Shown: positions 34,478 to 45,299, numbered from the stretch's first letter. The stretch: 64,000 bases of DNA from Aliivibrio sifiae (GCF_002954705.1 NZ_MSCO01000002.1:1016571-1080570), one strand, 5' to 3'. Notes: a model not told the origin generated them from the letters alone. Program-made: numbers and translations.

Positions 34478-37400
34478 CTAATCAAAATCGCCATATAAGG
34501 TTAATGGGTCAACAGGCATTGCTATTGGCTGCCAGTGATCTGTAAAAGTATATTTCGCATAAAAGAGTAAATGGTTTGGTTCATAGAAATCAGAGCGTTG
34601 GATACCAACCGCTGCACCTAAATACCAGCGTTTACTAATACGTTGCTCTGCCGCTGCCTCTAAAGAGAAACCAAAACCACCACCAGTACTTGAATCTGCA
34701 GTTGATAGTCCGTATGGCGCATCTTCTTCTGTCCAAGAGTTAGACACTGAACCACTGACTAAGTACGATAAGCCATCATTTAAGCGCTCATAATAATTCA
34801 CAGGAATAGAAACTGAGAAATATTGTTGTGGGCTGTAATAGCCTCCATTCCCATAAGCATATTCACTCAGGTTCTTATCATAGTTTAGATACATTAAGTT
34901 CAAACCAAGACTTAAACGACGATTATCTTCATTGATAATTTTCCAATACGTACCACCAAGTAAACCTAGACGAGTGTTGTCTTCTACACCCGTTCCTGTC
35001 ATTTTGTGGAACTGTGCGCTTGCCCAATAACCGACAGGTCCGCCAAGGTCGTAACTGCCACCGAGATTAACACCGGTTTTCATCACCCCTCCCCAATCTT
35101 TACCTTTGTCATCTTTCACGCCATTAGGCACCGTCATACCCGCATAAGAAAGAGTACTGCTGGTTTCTGCACGTCGAGATAACGTTGCTTTCCAGCCCAC
35201 ATCACCTAAATCTCCAGAAAGGTTCAAACCACCAACAATATTTTGTTGATCAAATCCCAGTGGCGTCGTGCCTATATCCGCACTCCACGAATCTGCGAGC
35301 CATCCAATGCCAAAAGCAGACCCAGTGTGCTGTTCATTCATGACCTCCGAAGAATCATAATAATCAATATCACCAGAATTTAGATGTACGACATCGGCAC
35401 GAAGTTGTAAATGCCCATCATATTTAGGTACTGGAATGATAGCTTCAACAGGTATTTGTACTGACCTATTTTCACCTTCACGCGCACTGTAATCGACACC
35501 AAAAGAAATATAACCCTGATCACGAGCGTGAATACTATCTAAATCAGATTTCACATTTCGAGTAAGCCAGTTATTATCGGCATGATTATATAGTTCACGC
35601 AGGTTTTTCTCTTCTGTCACATCATCTTGTTGTTGGTCGTATCCCAAATGAATAAATTCTGAAGTAGTTGAGCCCCTTTGTGGGTTAATAGCATCTTTTT
35701 TTAACGCTGAATAGGCCATATTCTTGGCGAGTGACCAATCTCTACCTTCCATAGCAACCGCCATACCATCACGATAATCAATCGCATCGCTGCCTTTTTT
35801 CTCTTTTAAGGATTCAACTAAGCTCATTGACTCAGATTGATAACCATAGCCCACTAGAGTAAGTGCCAACTCCATACTTTGACGACTATTAAGTGCTTGT
35901 CTTTCAGAAAATAAATATAGGGCTAATTCGTGTGCCGCATCATCTTCACCAAGCGCTCTTTCTGTTTTCAATAACCCTAACAATGCATCATATCGATATT
36001 GTGAATTTAATTGGCTTGCTGACGAGTAGTACGTTTTAGCACTATCATACTCTTCATTTCGAACTGCATACTCAGCAAAAAGTAAATCGCGACGGATCTT
36101 TTGATCAAACGAAATAACAGTATATTCACTGTTACCTTCTAAATGATTTTTCCATTCTTTAAATTTTTCATTTTCTTCAAATGTATACAATAACCCGCCA
36201 TAACGTAACTGCGTTTCCATGTTCCATTTATCTGTCGGTTTAATACTCTGTAGTTCAGTAATCGCTTGCTTTGTAAACCCAAGCTGAAATTGAACATCAA
36301 TTAACGATAACATTGTATCAGGGTCTGAATTATATTCGATTTCTAATCGCCTAATCTCTTTCTGTGCAGCTTCTGGATCATTTTTAGCAAGAATAAATAA
36401 TGCACTAAACATTTGATTTTGTTCTAAGCGATTTAAGTTTGAGTTCATTGCTTCACTACGATCACTTTCAGCTACTGCCGTCAATTGGGCAATAGCTTCA
36501 ACCGTTTGACCATAGCGAGCCAAATACAAAGCATACGCAAATGACATCTCCGGCGTTCCATTTTTTGACCAAGCCGACATCAATTTATCAGCACGTTGAG
36601 TTTGCCCCGTTAATCGTAAAGAATCAGCTACTTCACTACGCTGCCAAGGAGAGACGGGGGGCTCTATCACAAGCTTATCCAAGATCGTTTTAGCGTGTTC
36701 AATATCCCCTTTATTAGTCGCGACAGTAAGCTCAGTCATTAATAAAGAGATCTCAACGTCATGAAATCGTTCTGCCAAAATACGTTGTTGGCGTGAAGAT
36801 AATTTACGACCTTCCTCTAACGCTTCCTCGCCTCCATAAAAAGAGATCTGTAAATTAAACCAACCTCGTAATGCCGTTTCATCTAACCGATTTTTGCGTA
36901 ATGCGGTAGTGTAATAATCTAAAGCTTGCTCTTCGTCTTTCTGAGCTAAAGCCAATTCAGCAAGGTAATTATATGCATATGGGTCATCTGGCTCATATTT
37001 TATTGCTTGGTGGTATTTTCTATTTGCACCATCAAAATCCCCTCTTTGCATCATTTTCTCACCGTGTTCGAGGTAAGCCCAATAACTTGAAGAGTTGATA
37101 TAACCAGTCCATTTATCGACATTTCGAAGATCTTTATCGTATTTTTTGGCTTTTTTAAAATAAGATAAAGCCACTTCTTGTTGACCTAATCGTAGATAAA
37201 CCATACCTAACCCACCTAAAATCTCAGGATCATTAGGTCGAGCTTTTAATGCTGTCAATAATTGTTGTCGAGCATTCAGAATATGCCCTGACTCAAGCTC
37301 TTTTAATCCGGTTAACTTAGCTAGGTATTTAGAGTCTTTTCTCAACCCTGCTTCTTTTTCAAAGCGCTTATTCGCATCAATTAATGCTTTTCTGTAGGTT

Positions 37401-38227
37401 GCATTTGAAGGGTAATAACTGGAAAGTATCGCGTATTGCTGAACAACCTCTTTTGTTATGTAACTATCATTTAAGCGAGAGATCCATAATGACGCAGCGC
37501 TGCCTGATACTGACGACTCTAAAGAAAGACGCTGTAGCAGCTTCATGGCAATAGGGTTTGATGGTTCACCTTTTGAGATATGCTCTGCATAAGCAAGCTG
37601 AAAATCAGGTACTCCGGGATAGTCTGCATTGAGCTTTTTAAGTCCAATCAACACCTTTCTTTCATGCCCTTTAACGCCTGACTCTATATTCAAGTAGGTC
37701 AATTGTAATTCGGGCGTCGGCATACCATTAGGAAATAACGTATTTAATGCTTGTAGCGCTTCTTTATTGCGACCAGAACGAGATAGTAAAATGATTTTCT
37801 GATAGGCCGCTTTATTCTCGCCATAAATAGATAAGCTATCTCTAAGCTGATTGGTGGTTACTGAATTAGGTTGGGTCGCTTCTAATTTTTTTAAAATCAT
37901 CATCGCTTGGTCAACCTGCCCCAATTTCACCAAATGCTGAGCTTGAAAACTCAGTCCTTCGGCATTATTAGGATCAACCGCAAATAAACGCTCGAGTGTT
38001 GTTTCAGTAATATCGGGACGATGAAGTAATTGTGCATATCTTAACTGTTCCACTAACTGTTTAGTCGAATCAACATTAGACACATCACTCTGAAACACAA
38101 TTGGCTTCATCATTATTAAATCTGATTTAGGCGTCGCCGCCATAATCGATGATGAAAAAAACACTCCTACTACGGCAATAGGAAGTATGTGAATTCTTTT
38201 ATTAATAACGAAGCGTTCTATTGACAT
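34478..38227 (-). CDS. bcsC: Cellulose export protein BcsC (TPR repeats and outer-membrane barrel)
   Basis: A 1249-residue protein. A signal peptide ends near SSIMAA. A long array of tetratricopeptide repeats spans about residues 35-850 (for example ARPNDPEILGGLGMVYLRLG and EPDDPYAYNYLAELALAQKD). The C-terminal 350 residues form the BcsC beta-barrel (beginning about GYISFGVDYSAREGENRSVQ and ending in aromatic strands). It spans the periplasm and exports the glucan across the outer membrane. The ATG at 38225-38227 is chosen over a TTG four codons upstream; it overlaps the end of bcsZ by ten bases. It is the last gene of the minus-strand bcs operon. Confidence 0.95.
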   Translation of the reverse strand: MSIERFVINKRIHILPIAVVGVFFSSSIMAATPKSDLIMMKPIVFQSDVSNVDSTKQLVEQLRYAQLLHRPDITETTLERLFAVDPNNAEGLSFQAQHLVKLGQVDQAMMILKKLEATQPNSVTTNQLRDSLSIYGENKAAYQKIILLSRSGRNKEALQALNTLFPNGMPTPELQLTYLNIESGVKGHERKVLIGLKKLNADYPGVPDFQLAYAEHISKGEPSNPIAMKLLQRLSLESSVSGSAASLWISRLNDSYITKEVVQQYAILSSYYPSNATYRKALIDANKRFEKEAGLRKDSKYLAKLTGLKELESGHILNARQQLLTALKARPNDPEILGGLGMVYLRLGQQEVALSYFKKAKKYDKDLRNVDKWTGYINSSSYWAYLEHGEKMMQRGDFDGANRKYHQAIKYEPDDPYAYNYLAELALAQKDEEQALDYYTTALRKNRLDETALRGWFNLQISFYGGEEALEEGRKLSSRQQRILAERFHDVEISLLMTELTVATNKGDIEHAKTILDKLVIEPPVSPWQRSEVADSLRLTGQTQRADKLMSAWSKNGTPEMSFAYALYLARYGQTVEAIAQLTAVAESDRSEAMNSNLNRLEQNQMFSALFILAKNDPEAAQKEIRRLEIEYNSDPDTMLSLIDVQFQLGFTKQAITELQSIKPTDKWNMETQLRYGGLLYTFEENEKFKEWKNHLEGNSEYTVISFDQKIRRDLLFAEYAVRNEEYDSAKTYYSSASQLNSQYRYDALLGLLKTERALGEDDAAHELALYLFSERQALNSRQSMELALTLVGYGYQSESMSLVESLKEKKGSDAIDYRDGMAVAMEGRDWSLAKNMAYSALKKDAINPQRGSTTSEFIHLGYDQQQDDVTEEKNLRELYNHADNNWLTRNVKSDLDSIHARDQGYISFGVDYSAREGENRSVQIPVEAIIPVPKYDGHLQLRADVVHLNSGDIDYYDSSEVMNEQHTGSAFGIGWLADSWSADIGTTPLGFDQQNIVGGLNLSGDLGDVGWKATLSRRAETSSTLSYAGMTVPNGVKDDKGKDWGGVMKTGVNLGGSYDLGGPVGYWASAQFHKMTGTGVEDNTRLGLLGGTYWKIINEDNRRLSLGLNLMYLNYDKNLSEYAYGNGGYYSPQQYFSVSIPVNYYERLNDGLSYLVSGSVSNSWTEEDAPYGLSTADSSTGGGFGFSLEAAAEQRISKRWYLGAAVGIQRSDFYEPNHLLFYAKYTFTDHWQPIAMPVDPLTLYGDFD

Positions 38228-39396
38228 ACATGAGCCCAACTAGGAATAACACTGCCATCATTATCAAACTGATAAAGCCCTTGATGCCAACCTAATCCAA
38301 ACAAGGTTAATACGCTGTTGTAATAACGGTCTTTCTCAATAGTTGATAGAGAATCCTCAATGCTTTGGGCATACTCATCTGCAATTTGAGTTGAATCAAC
38401 GGCATCTAACAGCGGAAGAATTGCGGCATTAATACCAACTCCACCTATATTCTTTATTTTGCCAGTTTGAGTATTAAATATTTCAGGCATTCCTTTACCT
38501 TTTTCTAACTCAAGCACGACTGGATGCATTTTATTTAAAATAGCTGCTTTGTTCTTATCACTGTTAGGTAGCATTCCTGCCCATAAGTAAGTACGAATTG
38601 CGTTATAACTACCAATGGCTTTGGTTTTTTTGTCGTTTTGAAATTGATCACTGCTCCACTCAACCCAATCAGGGCTAGACCCTTTAGGCATGGTATCTTT
38701 AATCAATCGCGCACTTGATTGATATAACTCAGCCCATTGATAATTTGGAAACAATGTATCCATGCGAGTAAGTAATTGCAATGGAACATAACTAGGATTT
38801 AAACGAACGTGATTATCACCCAGAATAAACCCATGCTTACCAGGCAATAAGACCGTACCAAGACCTGATACAACCGCGGTTTCTTCTCGTAAAATACGGC
38901 TCGCAAGCAAATGGCCTAAAGATTGATAATAGAAGTTATCCCATAAGCGACCCGCCTCCATTAAGCTATATGCAATCCACAAATCCGAATCTGACGCAGA
39001 GTTTGCATCTAGCACACCTTTACTGCCATTTGCTCTTGTTCCCCACAACCACGCGGGGAGTTGAGCCGTAAGATCTCCGCCTGCTAAGTTTTTTTCAGTC
39101 CAATTAAGTAACGAACTAAACGTTGCTTGGTCATTCGCTATTAGTGCAAAAAACAACCCATACGACTGCCCTTCTGACGTCGTAATTAAGCGAGGATCGC
39201 TAGTATCAATCACTCTTCCATTCTTAATGTAGTTTTTCTTAAAGCTATTCCAAAGTGCCCATTGGCATTGATTTTCTTTTGTCATTACCACTTGCGATTT
39301 AACGCGAGGTGAAAGACTCACCTCTTGTGCTGTGATCGTCGATGTTGTTAGTAATGAACCAATAAAGACACTCAATAAGGTCAGTCGCGTTTTCAT
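38218..39396 (-). CDS. bcsZ: Periplasmic endo-1,4-beta-glucanase, GH8
   Basis: A 392-residue glycoside hydrolase family 8 enzyme with a signal peptide (LTLLSVFIGSLLTTSTITAQ). The catalytic region is seen in ITTSEGQSYGLFFALIANDQ (catalytic glutamate) and LDANSASDSDLWIAYSLMEA (conserved aspartates). BcsZ hydrolyses cellulose in the periplasm and tunes polymer yield. It is about 25 residues longer than the E. coli enzyme. It starts three bases after bcsB ends and overlaps bcsC, so translation is coupled. Confidence 0.95.
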   Translation of the reverse strand: MKTRLTLLSVFIGSLLTTSTITAQEVSLSPRVKSQVVMTKENQCQWALWNSFKKNYIKNGRVIDTSDPRLITTSEGQSYGLFFALIANDQATFSSLLNWTEKNLAGGDLTAQLPAWLWGTRANGSKGVLDANSASDSDLWIAYSLMEAGRLWDNFYYQSLGHLLASRILREETAVVSGLGTVLLPGKHGFILGDNHVRLNPSYVPLQLLTRMDTLFPNYQWAELYQSSARLIKDTMPKGSSPDWVEWSSDQFQNDKKTKAIGSYNAIRTYLWAGMLPNSDKNKAAILNKMHPVVLELEKGKGMPEIFNTQTGKIKNIGGVGINAAILPLLDAVDSTQIADEYAQSIEDSLSTIEKDRYYNSVLTLFGLGWHQGLYQFDNDGSVIPSWAHVCQ

Positions 39397-39399
39397 TGT

Positions 39400-41700
39400 T
39401 CATCCTCTTCTTGTATTTAAACGACGTTGTGCAATGTGACGAAGTACTCGATATAAAATAATAGTAACCATAACGACCAATAAAGTAGAAAAGAAAGCAA
39501 TCAATAATGGATATTTAGAAAAGTGATACCAAATCAACTGTGATATAGGCAGTTCACCAACATAATAATGTTCACCCACATTAAAGCTGGCTACTTCATC
39601 ATCACGTAAAGTAATTACTGAACCAAACATAGATGATATTTTGCCACTGTCGTTTAATGATTCATTAATCAACGCAAATGACTCTGGTGTTTGAGCAAGT
39701 AAATTCACCATGGTGCGCTGCGCTGTATAAGGCGATTCGACACTTGTAATTGCAGCAAAATTTCCGGTGGTATTAATACTAATAGAATCGGCAACTTGCT
39801 GATTATCGCTCGCTGGGTCTACCCAATTTTTTCCTCTTTGCGATTCATTTTTACTTGGTAAATTAAGTACGCGATCAGATGACATCAATTGGATATGCTC
39901 AATGTCTTTTTTATCAACAGAGGCCAATTCAGGCATGACTCCAATTGTTAGGATATCTTTATTTTCTAATTTTTCCTTGCTCCACTTATCGGTAACAGCC
40001 ACGTTTAATACTGGGTAACCTGAGTTTGAACCAAATACGCCCATCATATTAACAAACGTCTGAATCTCTTCATTTGATGGCTTTTGAGGAATAACAACAA
40101 CGGTATCTGACAAATCTGCCATTCTTGTAAATGGGTAGCCGGAATTAGCAAACGCACGCATATTTGGCATTTCGATATAATGTGAAAAACCAGAGAAATC
40201 AATGGTAGAGTCCTCACCAATCACCGCATAATTTTTACTTGGTTGCATGGTTTGACACTGGTCTTTCCCCCCCACAGATGATGCAAAACCAAATTCAAAT
40301 TTCACTTCATTTTTACTGCCCACTTGGAAAGCAGGGATACGAACTACATCACCACCACCTAATAAATCATCATCTAACAGGGGTAATCGTAGACGCGTGT
40401 TGTTAGTTGACTCTCCAGATGTGTTCAAATTAAACGCTTTTACGAATTGATTATTCACGCTTAAACTCATTCGAGAACCAGAGTGATCCATCAATGGCGG
40501 GGTGTAGCGATAATTCAAATCAAATGGAATACCACGACTTTGCCAAGTAAATAAATCTGGCGGTAAACGGAAGTTCACTGAAATAGGAGGCGGATTTTGC
40601 CCTTCGACTTGCAATGACGCCCCTTCTGTTAATAAATCAGACAACGCCACCGCTCTATCTGTATCTATCCAATTGGGTGCATCATAAGGTTTACGCGGCA
40701 CAAGTTGTTCTGCCTTATTGATCTTTGCTGATGACCCAGTAAATAGATTTTTTCCTAACGCTAATCCCTTCACCGCCGTTACTAAATCTTGACTGTCACG
40801 ACCAAGCACAAGCAATAGTTTTATATAAGGATCCGTTGGGTGAGAAATCATTTGAACTCGCGGTCCATCTACATCCGGAAAGTTCCTTAAAAAATCAGGT
40901 TTACTGTCATTAGTAACAAAAACAATTGCATCACGAGTTGGTAATGCATTATCAATCATTGGGAAATTTGAACCTCGCCATTCAGATAATGAACCAAAGT
41001 ATGATGATGCTATGCCTGCAGCTTTGATTTCATTGATATCAAGTTCATCACCAAACACCATCGGTAGCGTTAAATCGCCCATATCTCTTGAATCAAAAAA
41101 TGGCGCGGGTAATAAACTTAAATCGTTATTTATTTTTGTTTTTTGAGTTGATAAAGAGATAGTACTCTTTGAACTAATTTCAGCCCAAATACTGCTGTCA
41201 TTTGGATTACTGCATAACATTGAAGCATTTCCGACTAACTCAAATTTAAGTTGGTTATAATCGGTAAATAAACGAGGGTCTAAATTCAAATCAACAGAAG
41301 AAGATTTACCTTGCATTCCATTATCAATAGCAACCACGCCAGCAAGTTCATTATTGAAATATACTTTAACATGAGAAACCAAAGACAATAACGCGGGTGA
41401 TGGAGTTAATTCAAAATGCAGTGACGCTTGTGAAACCACTTCATCCAATCGAGATCCAAAACCAACATAAGCCGTACTTTCACTGCCTAGTAATTGAATT
41501 GAATGCCCATAACCAAGATCACTAAAGCTGAATGTCTTATTGGTTACAACTGGGGAAATCCGCGAAGTGACCATTTCTCCACTGGCCACTTGTGTTGAGC
41601 TATTATTTTCATTAGCCATAAGCGGCGTTACCGCACTCGCCGTAAAACTGATCAAGCCTATCGCCACCGCTATGGCATTTATTTTAGTTTTCATCCACAT
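39400..41700 (-). CDS. bcsB: Cellulose synthase periplasmic subunit BcsB
   Basis: A 766-residue periplasmic protein with a signal peptide (INAIAVAIGLISFTASAVTP) and one C-terminal membrane anchor (LLIAFFSTLLVVMVTIILYR). Family regions include FSDLGYGHSIQLLG in the first carbohydrate-binding repeat and SVNFRLPPDLFTWQSRGIPF, LNYRYTPP and LSVNNQFVKAFNL in the second. It docks on BcsA, and its anchor helix is needed for glucan synthesis. It overlaps bcsA by ten bases; the ATG at 41698-41700 or the one two codons later could be the start. Confidence 0.95.
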   Translation of the reverse strand: MWMKTKINAIAVAIGLISFTASAVTPLMANENNSSTQVASGEMVTSRISPVVTNKTFSFSDLGYGHSIQLLGSESTAYVGFGSRLDEVVSQASLHFELTPSPALLSLVSHVKVYFNNELAGVVAIDNGMQGKSSSVDLNLDPRLFTDYNQLKFELVGNASMLCSNPNDSSIWAEISSKSTISLSTQKTKINNDLSLLPAPFFDSRDMGDLTLPMVFGDELDINEIKAAGIASSYFGSLSEWRGSNFPMIDNALPTRDAIVFVTNDSKPDFLRNFPDVDGPRVQMISHPTDPYIKLLLVLGRDSQDLVTAVKGLALGKNLFTGSSAKINKAEQLVPRKPYDAPNWIDTDRAVALSDLLTEGASLQVEGQNPPPISVNFRLPPDLFTWQSRGIPFDLNYRYTPPLMDHSGSRMSLSVNNQFVKAFNLNTSGESTNNTRLRLPLLDDDLLGGGDVVRIPAFQVGSKNEVKFEFGFASSVGGKDQCQTMQPSKNYAVIGEDSTIDFSGFSHYIEMPNMRAFANSGYPFTRMADLSDTVVVIPQKPSNEEIQTFVNMMGVFGSNSGYPVLNVAVTDKWSKEKLENKDILTIGVMPELASVDKKDIEHIQLMSSDRVLNLPSKNESQRGKNWVDPASDNQQVADSISINTTGNFAAITSVESPYTAQRTMVNLLAQTPESFALINESLNDSGKISSMFGSVITLRDDEVASFNVGEHYYVGELPISQLIWYHFSKYPLLIAFFSTLLVVMVTIILYRVLRHIAQRRLNTRRG

Positions 41701-44312
41701 AACTTCGCACTCTGAAGGTTAACTTTTATAGGTTTAAACGTGAGCAAAAACTCACTTATTATTGTTATAAATTGCGCAATCATTTTGACCCATTTAGGGC
41801 TATAAGCGATTGTATTTCTGTAGCCTCTTGCACCTATCTTAAATACGCTAAGCATACTCATTAAAGGCTTGTCGCTCTGATAACTGTTTTGCCATTTTGT
41901 CCATACGTCAGCACGGGCAAAGGTACATTGCACGTAATCAATATTTTGTTGTTTCGTCAGTGGTTCAAGCTGTAAACCTAACGCTTTTCCTCGGCTATAA
42001 GTCACTTTTGCAGGGAAAACAAAATGGTGTTCACCGCGCTGCAAAATTATGTCTAAAGAGTGTCCATAAAACAGCTCAACCGATGTCGGTAATTCAACTC
42101 TCAATCCACCTAATGAAAAATCTTTAATATCACATCGTATTTTGTGGCCTGATGGCAAATGAATCGACATTGGAATATTCACGACAACTCGGTGATCTTT
42201 TCTCACTTGCTTTGATTCTTCGGCAACGGCAACCGCACCACCAAGAATAAGGAGGTTATAAAAAACCCAAAGTAAGTTAACAACTACGCTACCAAGCTCG
42301 TCATCCGGCCCCCAACCTAAGCGATACAAACCAAAACCAATACCCAAAACATTTAAAGTCACTAATAACCAATAGGGTTTAGAAATCGTCCAATCGTAAT
42401 GTGTATCTTCAATCAAGCCCCCTTTTGCTGTGACATTAAACGTCCCTTTATGAGGCGCAAATAAAGCAACGGTTGTTGGCCTTGCGATATACCAAGACAA
42501 AACCGTTTCATACACTTCTCCCCAAAATGAATAACGATATTCTCCCTGCATTCGAGAGTTAGTGATGCTGGCATGTACCATATGCGGCAATACATATAAA
42601 ATAATCGCTAATGCAGGTGCATAAATAATATACGTATGCATAAGTAAGAACACTAATGGTGCTAGCAAAAAGATAATGCGTGGAATACCTGATAAAAAGT
42701 GCAACATGGCATTGGCATAACACAAGCGTTGTTGCCACTTTAGCCCTTTACCTAATAATGGATTATCAACACGAAATATTTGTGCCATGCCTCGCGCCCA
42801 ACGAATACGTTGCCCAATATGAGCAGACAGAGTCTCTGTAGCCAAACCTGCTGACAATGGCTTTCTTAAATACGCTGAGCGATAACCCAAACGATGCATG
42901 CGCAATGAGGTATGAGCATCTTCTGTTACTGTCTCAACGGCTATTCCTCCCACCTCTTCTAACGGCTCACGACGCAAAACAGCACACGAACCACAGAAGA
43001 AAGAAGCATCCCACAAATCATTACCATCTTGGATTAAGCCATAAAACAAGCTGCCTTCATTCGGAACATCCCCAAAATTAGATAAGTTTCTTTCAAACGG
43101 ATCCGGTGAGAAAAAGTGGTGCGGGGTTTGAATTAATCCCAGTTTTTCATCATTTAAAAACCACCCCATTGTCATTTGGAAAAAAGCACGGGTCGGAATA
43201 TGGTCGCAATCAAAAATGGCAACGTATTCACTGGACGTCTGTTTTAAAGCGTAATTAATATTACCGGCTTTTGCATGCTCATTGGTTGGACGGCGGATAT
43301 ATCCTACCCCAATCTCTTCTGCAAACTCTTTAAACGAATCTCTTTTACCATCATCCAAGATATAAATGTTCAGTTTTTCTTTTGGCCAATCAATGCCTAA
43401 CGCAGAATACACCGTCGCTCTTACAACATCTAAGTCTTCATTATAGGTAGGGATCATCATATCAATCGTTGGCCACGTTGATTGATCATCAGGTAAAGAA
43501 ACGGGTTGTCTATTTAACGGCCAGATATTTTGAAAATACCCTAATATAAGTACAATCCACGCATACGTTTCAGCCATTAATAAAACACAGCCAAGAAACA
43601 GAGCAAGTGGATCATCCCAATTCAAGGAAGAGGTATAACGCCACCAGATATAACGACAAGATACCGTTACAGACAAAGTGATTAATAAAATGGTTGGGAA
43701 GCGCCCTGGCATACGTCGAAACATCATACCAAGTGACCACAAGGCAACAATAAAGAATGCTTGGGCTGTTAGGCTAAATGGAATCGTAAAACACAATACC
43801 GCGAGAAGAAAAACAACAGTACCAACCGCCATATTTATAAATCGGTTCGATAATGAAGATGCTTTCTTTTTCTTTTGTTTCGAATCAATAGCATAATGAC
43901 TTGAGCACCCTTCTAGCCATACAACAATTGAAGTTAATCCTTTTAATGGTAAATAAAACAAACGTCCAATTTGCTTCCACACTATGCTGATAATTTGGCT
44001 AAGAGAGAACCCCTCCGTGAGCTTTCTTGGTTGTACAATAAAAAGAATCCACAATGTCTGAAGCAACATTCTGAAAGGGTCAAAAAACTTAAAGCGTGAA
44101 AAATCAATTTGTGGATACCAATAATGAGGCAATTTCCAGCTATCGATCCCTGCTATCTTTGATTTAAAAAAACAAAAACATACCACAAACCACACAGAAA
44201 GAATCAACTGACTTATATAAGAAGGAGATTTATCTTGCGTATAAAAATGCAGTTGCTTACGAAACTGAACCATAAGTCTTGGTTGAAAAAATAGCGATAA
44301 CCAGCCAAACAT
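41691..44312 (-). CDS. bcsA: Cellulose synthase catalytic subunit with PilZ domain
   Basis: An 873-residue GT2 enzyme, the same length as E. coli BcsA. It polymerises UDP-glucose and moves the chain across the inner membrane. Catalytic motifs are complete: DDG at 320-322, FDCDH at 367-371, TED at 463-465 and QRIRW at 501-505, with hydrophobic helices before and after. The C-terminal PilZ domain has the c-di-GMP binding motifs RKDHR (RxxxR) and DFSLGG (DxSxxG), so activity is expected to depend on c-di-GMP. The genes before and after on the same strand, bcsQ and bcsB, confirm the assignment. Confidence 0.97.
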   Translation of the reverse strand: MFGWLSLFFQPRLMVQFRKQLHFYTQDKSPSYISQLILSVWFVVCFCFFKSKIAGIDSWKLPHYWYPQIDFSRFKFFDPFRMLLQTLWILFIVQPRKLTEGFSLSQIISIVWKQIGRLFYLPLKGLTSIVVWLEGCSSHYAIDSKQKKKKASSLSNRFINMAVGTVVFLLAVLCFTIPFSLTAQAFFIVALWSLGMMFRRMPGRFPTILLITLSVTVSCRYIWWRYTSSLNWDDPLALFLGCVLLMAETYAWIVLILGYFQNIWPLNRQPVSLPDDQSTWPTIDMMIPTYNEDLDVVRATVYSALGIDWPKEKLNIYILDDGKRDSFKEFAEEIGVGYIRRPTNEHAKAGNINYALKQTSSEYVAIFDCDHIPTRAFFQMTMGWFLNDEKLGLIQTPHHFFSPDPFERNLSNFGDVPNEGSLFYGLIQDGNDLWDASFFCGSCAVLRREPLEEVGGIAVETVTEDAHTSLRMHRLGYRSAYLRKPLSAGLATETLSAHIGQRIRWARGMAQIFRVDNPLLGKGLKWQQRLCYANAMLHFLSGIPRIIFLLAPLVFLLMHTYIIYAPALAIILYVLPHMVHASITNSRMQGEYRYSFWGEVYETVLSWYIARPTTVALFAPHKGTFNVTAKGGLIEDTHYDWTISKPYWLLVTLNVLGIGFGLYRLGWGPDDELGSVVVNLLWVFYNLLILGGAVAVAEESKQVRKDHRVVVNIPMSIHLPSGHKIRCDIKDFSLGGLRVELPTSVELFYGHSLDIILQRGEHHFVFPAKVTYSRGKALGLQLEPLTKQQNIDYVQCTFARADVWTKWQNSYQSDKPLMSMLSVFKIGARGYRNTIAYSPKWVKMIAQFITIISEFLLTFKPIKVNLQSAKLCG

Positions 44313-44316
44313 AATG

Positions 44317-45087
44317 TTATAGATCTTCCATCGTTTTCGCAGAAAAATGCGCTAAAAGCCAAAATGCCAACTCATTCAACCCTTTAGACATCTGACTGTG
44401 CGGTGCATATTTAATGACGTTACTTAATTGCGAACAAGCATCAGGCACTGATGTATCATGGTGTAATAGCATAGGTAAGCACTGCTCAGCTAACTCTTGT
44501 TTAAATACCAATGAAAGGTCTACGCTATTTTCACTAAGAGGTTGATACCTATTAATCAGAAAATAAGGATGGTGGCGTTGGTTAAAACAATGAAAAGAAG
44601 CATTTTGTTGAGCGTAAGTGTAATTTTGAATATCTGCGTTAATCACACATAAAACCATATCTGCACTATCAAGTAATGCTGTATGGCTATCATCAAGCTC
44701 ATTAACACTCGGCAATAACATCAATTGCCATTCATTCACAACTTCAGGCTGAGTTGGAAATACATTCAGTAAGCCATGAGACAAAGATGCAATTCTCTGT
44801 TTAATCGTTTTAAGCTCATCTACCGTCAATGATCCATAAGGTACAAAAGATAAATTGCTGTGACTTACATAAGCGGCTTTTTTCCATGATTCATCGGATA
44901 GCCACCGTTTAGACCAACCATCTTTAATTGAAAAATCTAACGCAAAATGCAAACTCATGAGATTCTCAGAGCGAATATCAATAACATGAACACTTTCTTC
45001 AAGTTGCACTAATGATTGAATTAAATTTGCCGCGATTGTTGTTGCACCAACCCCTGCACGCAAACCCGTAATAATTATTCTTTTCAT
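44317..45087 (-). CDS. bcsQ: BcsQ (YhjQ) MinD/ParA-like ATPase homolog
   Basis: A 256-residue protein of the ParA/MinD superfamily that in enterobacteria localises the cellulose synthase at the pole and is needed for synthesis. The nucleotide loop reads ITGLRAGVGATTIAANLIQS; it lacks the usual second lysine of Walker A, as E. coli BcsQ does. The segments SENLMSLHFALDFSIKDGWS and PMLLHHDTSVPDACSQLSN match BcsQ in order. The reading frame overlaps bcsR by four bases and lies four bases upstream of bcsA, as in E. coli type II clusters. Confidence 0.88.
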   Translation of the reverse strand: MKRIIITGLRAGVGATTIAANLIQSLVQLEESVHVIDIRSENLMSLHFALDFSIKDGWSKRWLSDESWKKAAYVSHSNLSFVPYGSLTVDELKTIKQRIASLSHGLLNVFPTQPEVVNEWQLMLLPSVNELDDSHTALLDSADMVLCVINADIQNYTYAQQNASFHCFNQRHHPYFLINRYQPLSENSVDLSLVFKQELAEQCLPMLLHHDTSVPDACSQLSNVIKYAPHSQMSKGLNELAFWLLAHFSAKTMEDL

Positions 45088-45299
45088 AATGCAGGTTCTT
45101 TTTTATTAACAAAATGTTCACAAGATTTATTTAAAACATGACTTCCACTCATTTTACTTTTAGATAATAGATCTAATGCATTCCATGATTTTTTAATTTT
45201 ATTATAACGCTCAACCTCGCTTAACTCGTTGTATGAACGTTCTTTTATATCAAAAGCAGAAAACAAAACCGTTATATCCTGACTAATTTCTCTAGCCAT
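45084..45299 (-). CDS. bcsR: Small cellulose biosynthesis protein BcsR
   Basis: A 71-residue protein. The pattern QDITVLFSAFDI, then Y-NELSEVERYNKIKKSW-AL, parallels E. coli BcsR (DIVALKQAF, Y-DISQREQLAAALKRW-LL). BcsR binds BcsQ and stabilises the synthase complex. It is the first gene of the minus-strand operon and overlaps bcsQ through an ATGA. The similarity is over about 40 residues and short, so the call also relies on position. The 262 bases upstream (45300-45561) are very AT-rich, hold the divergent bcsR/bcsE promoters and an inverted repeat GTAATAGA/TCTATTAC at 45324-45357, but no further gene. Confidence 0.8.
   Translation of the reverse strand: MAREISQDITVLFSAFDIKERSYNELSEVERYNKIKKSWNALDLLSKSKMSGSHVLNKSCEHFVNKKEPAL

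Noticed and set aside
44317-45087. Defective Walker A lysine in BcsQ as a sign of inactivation
   Set aside because: E. coli BcsQ also lacks the second lysine (GVRGGVGTT), so this is a family feature.
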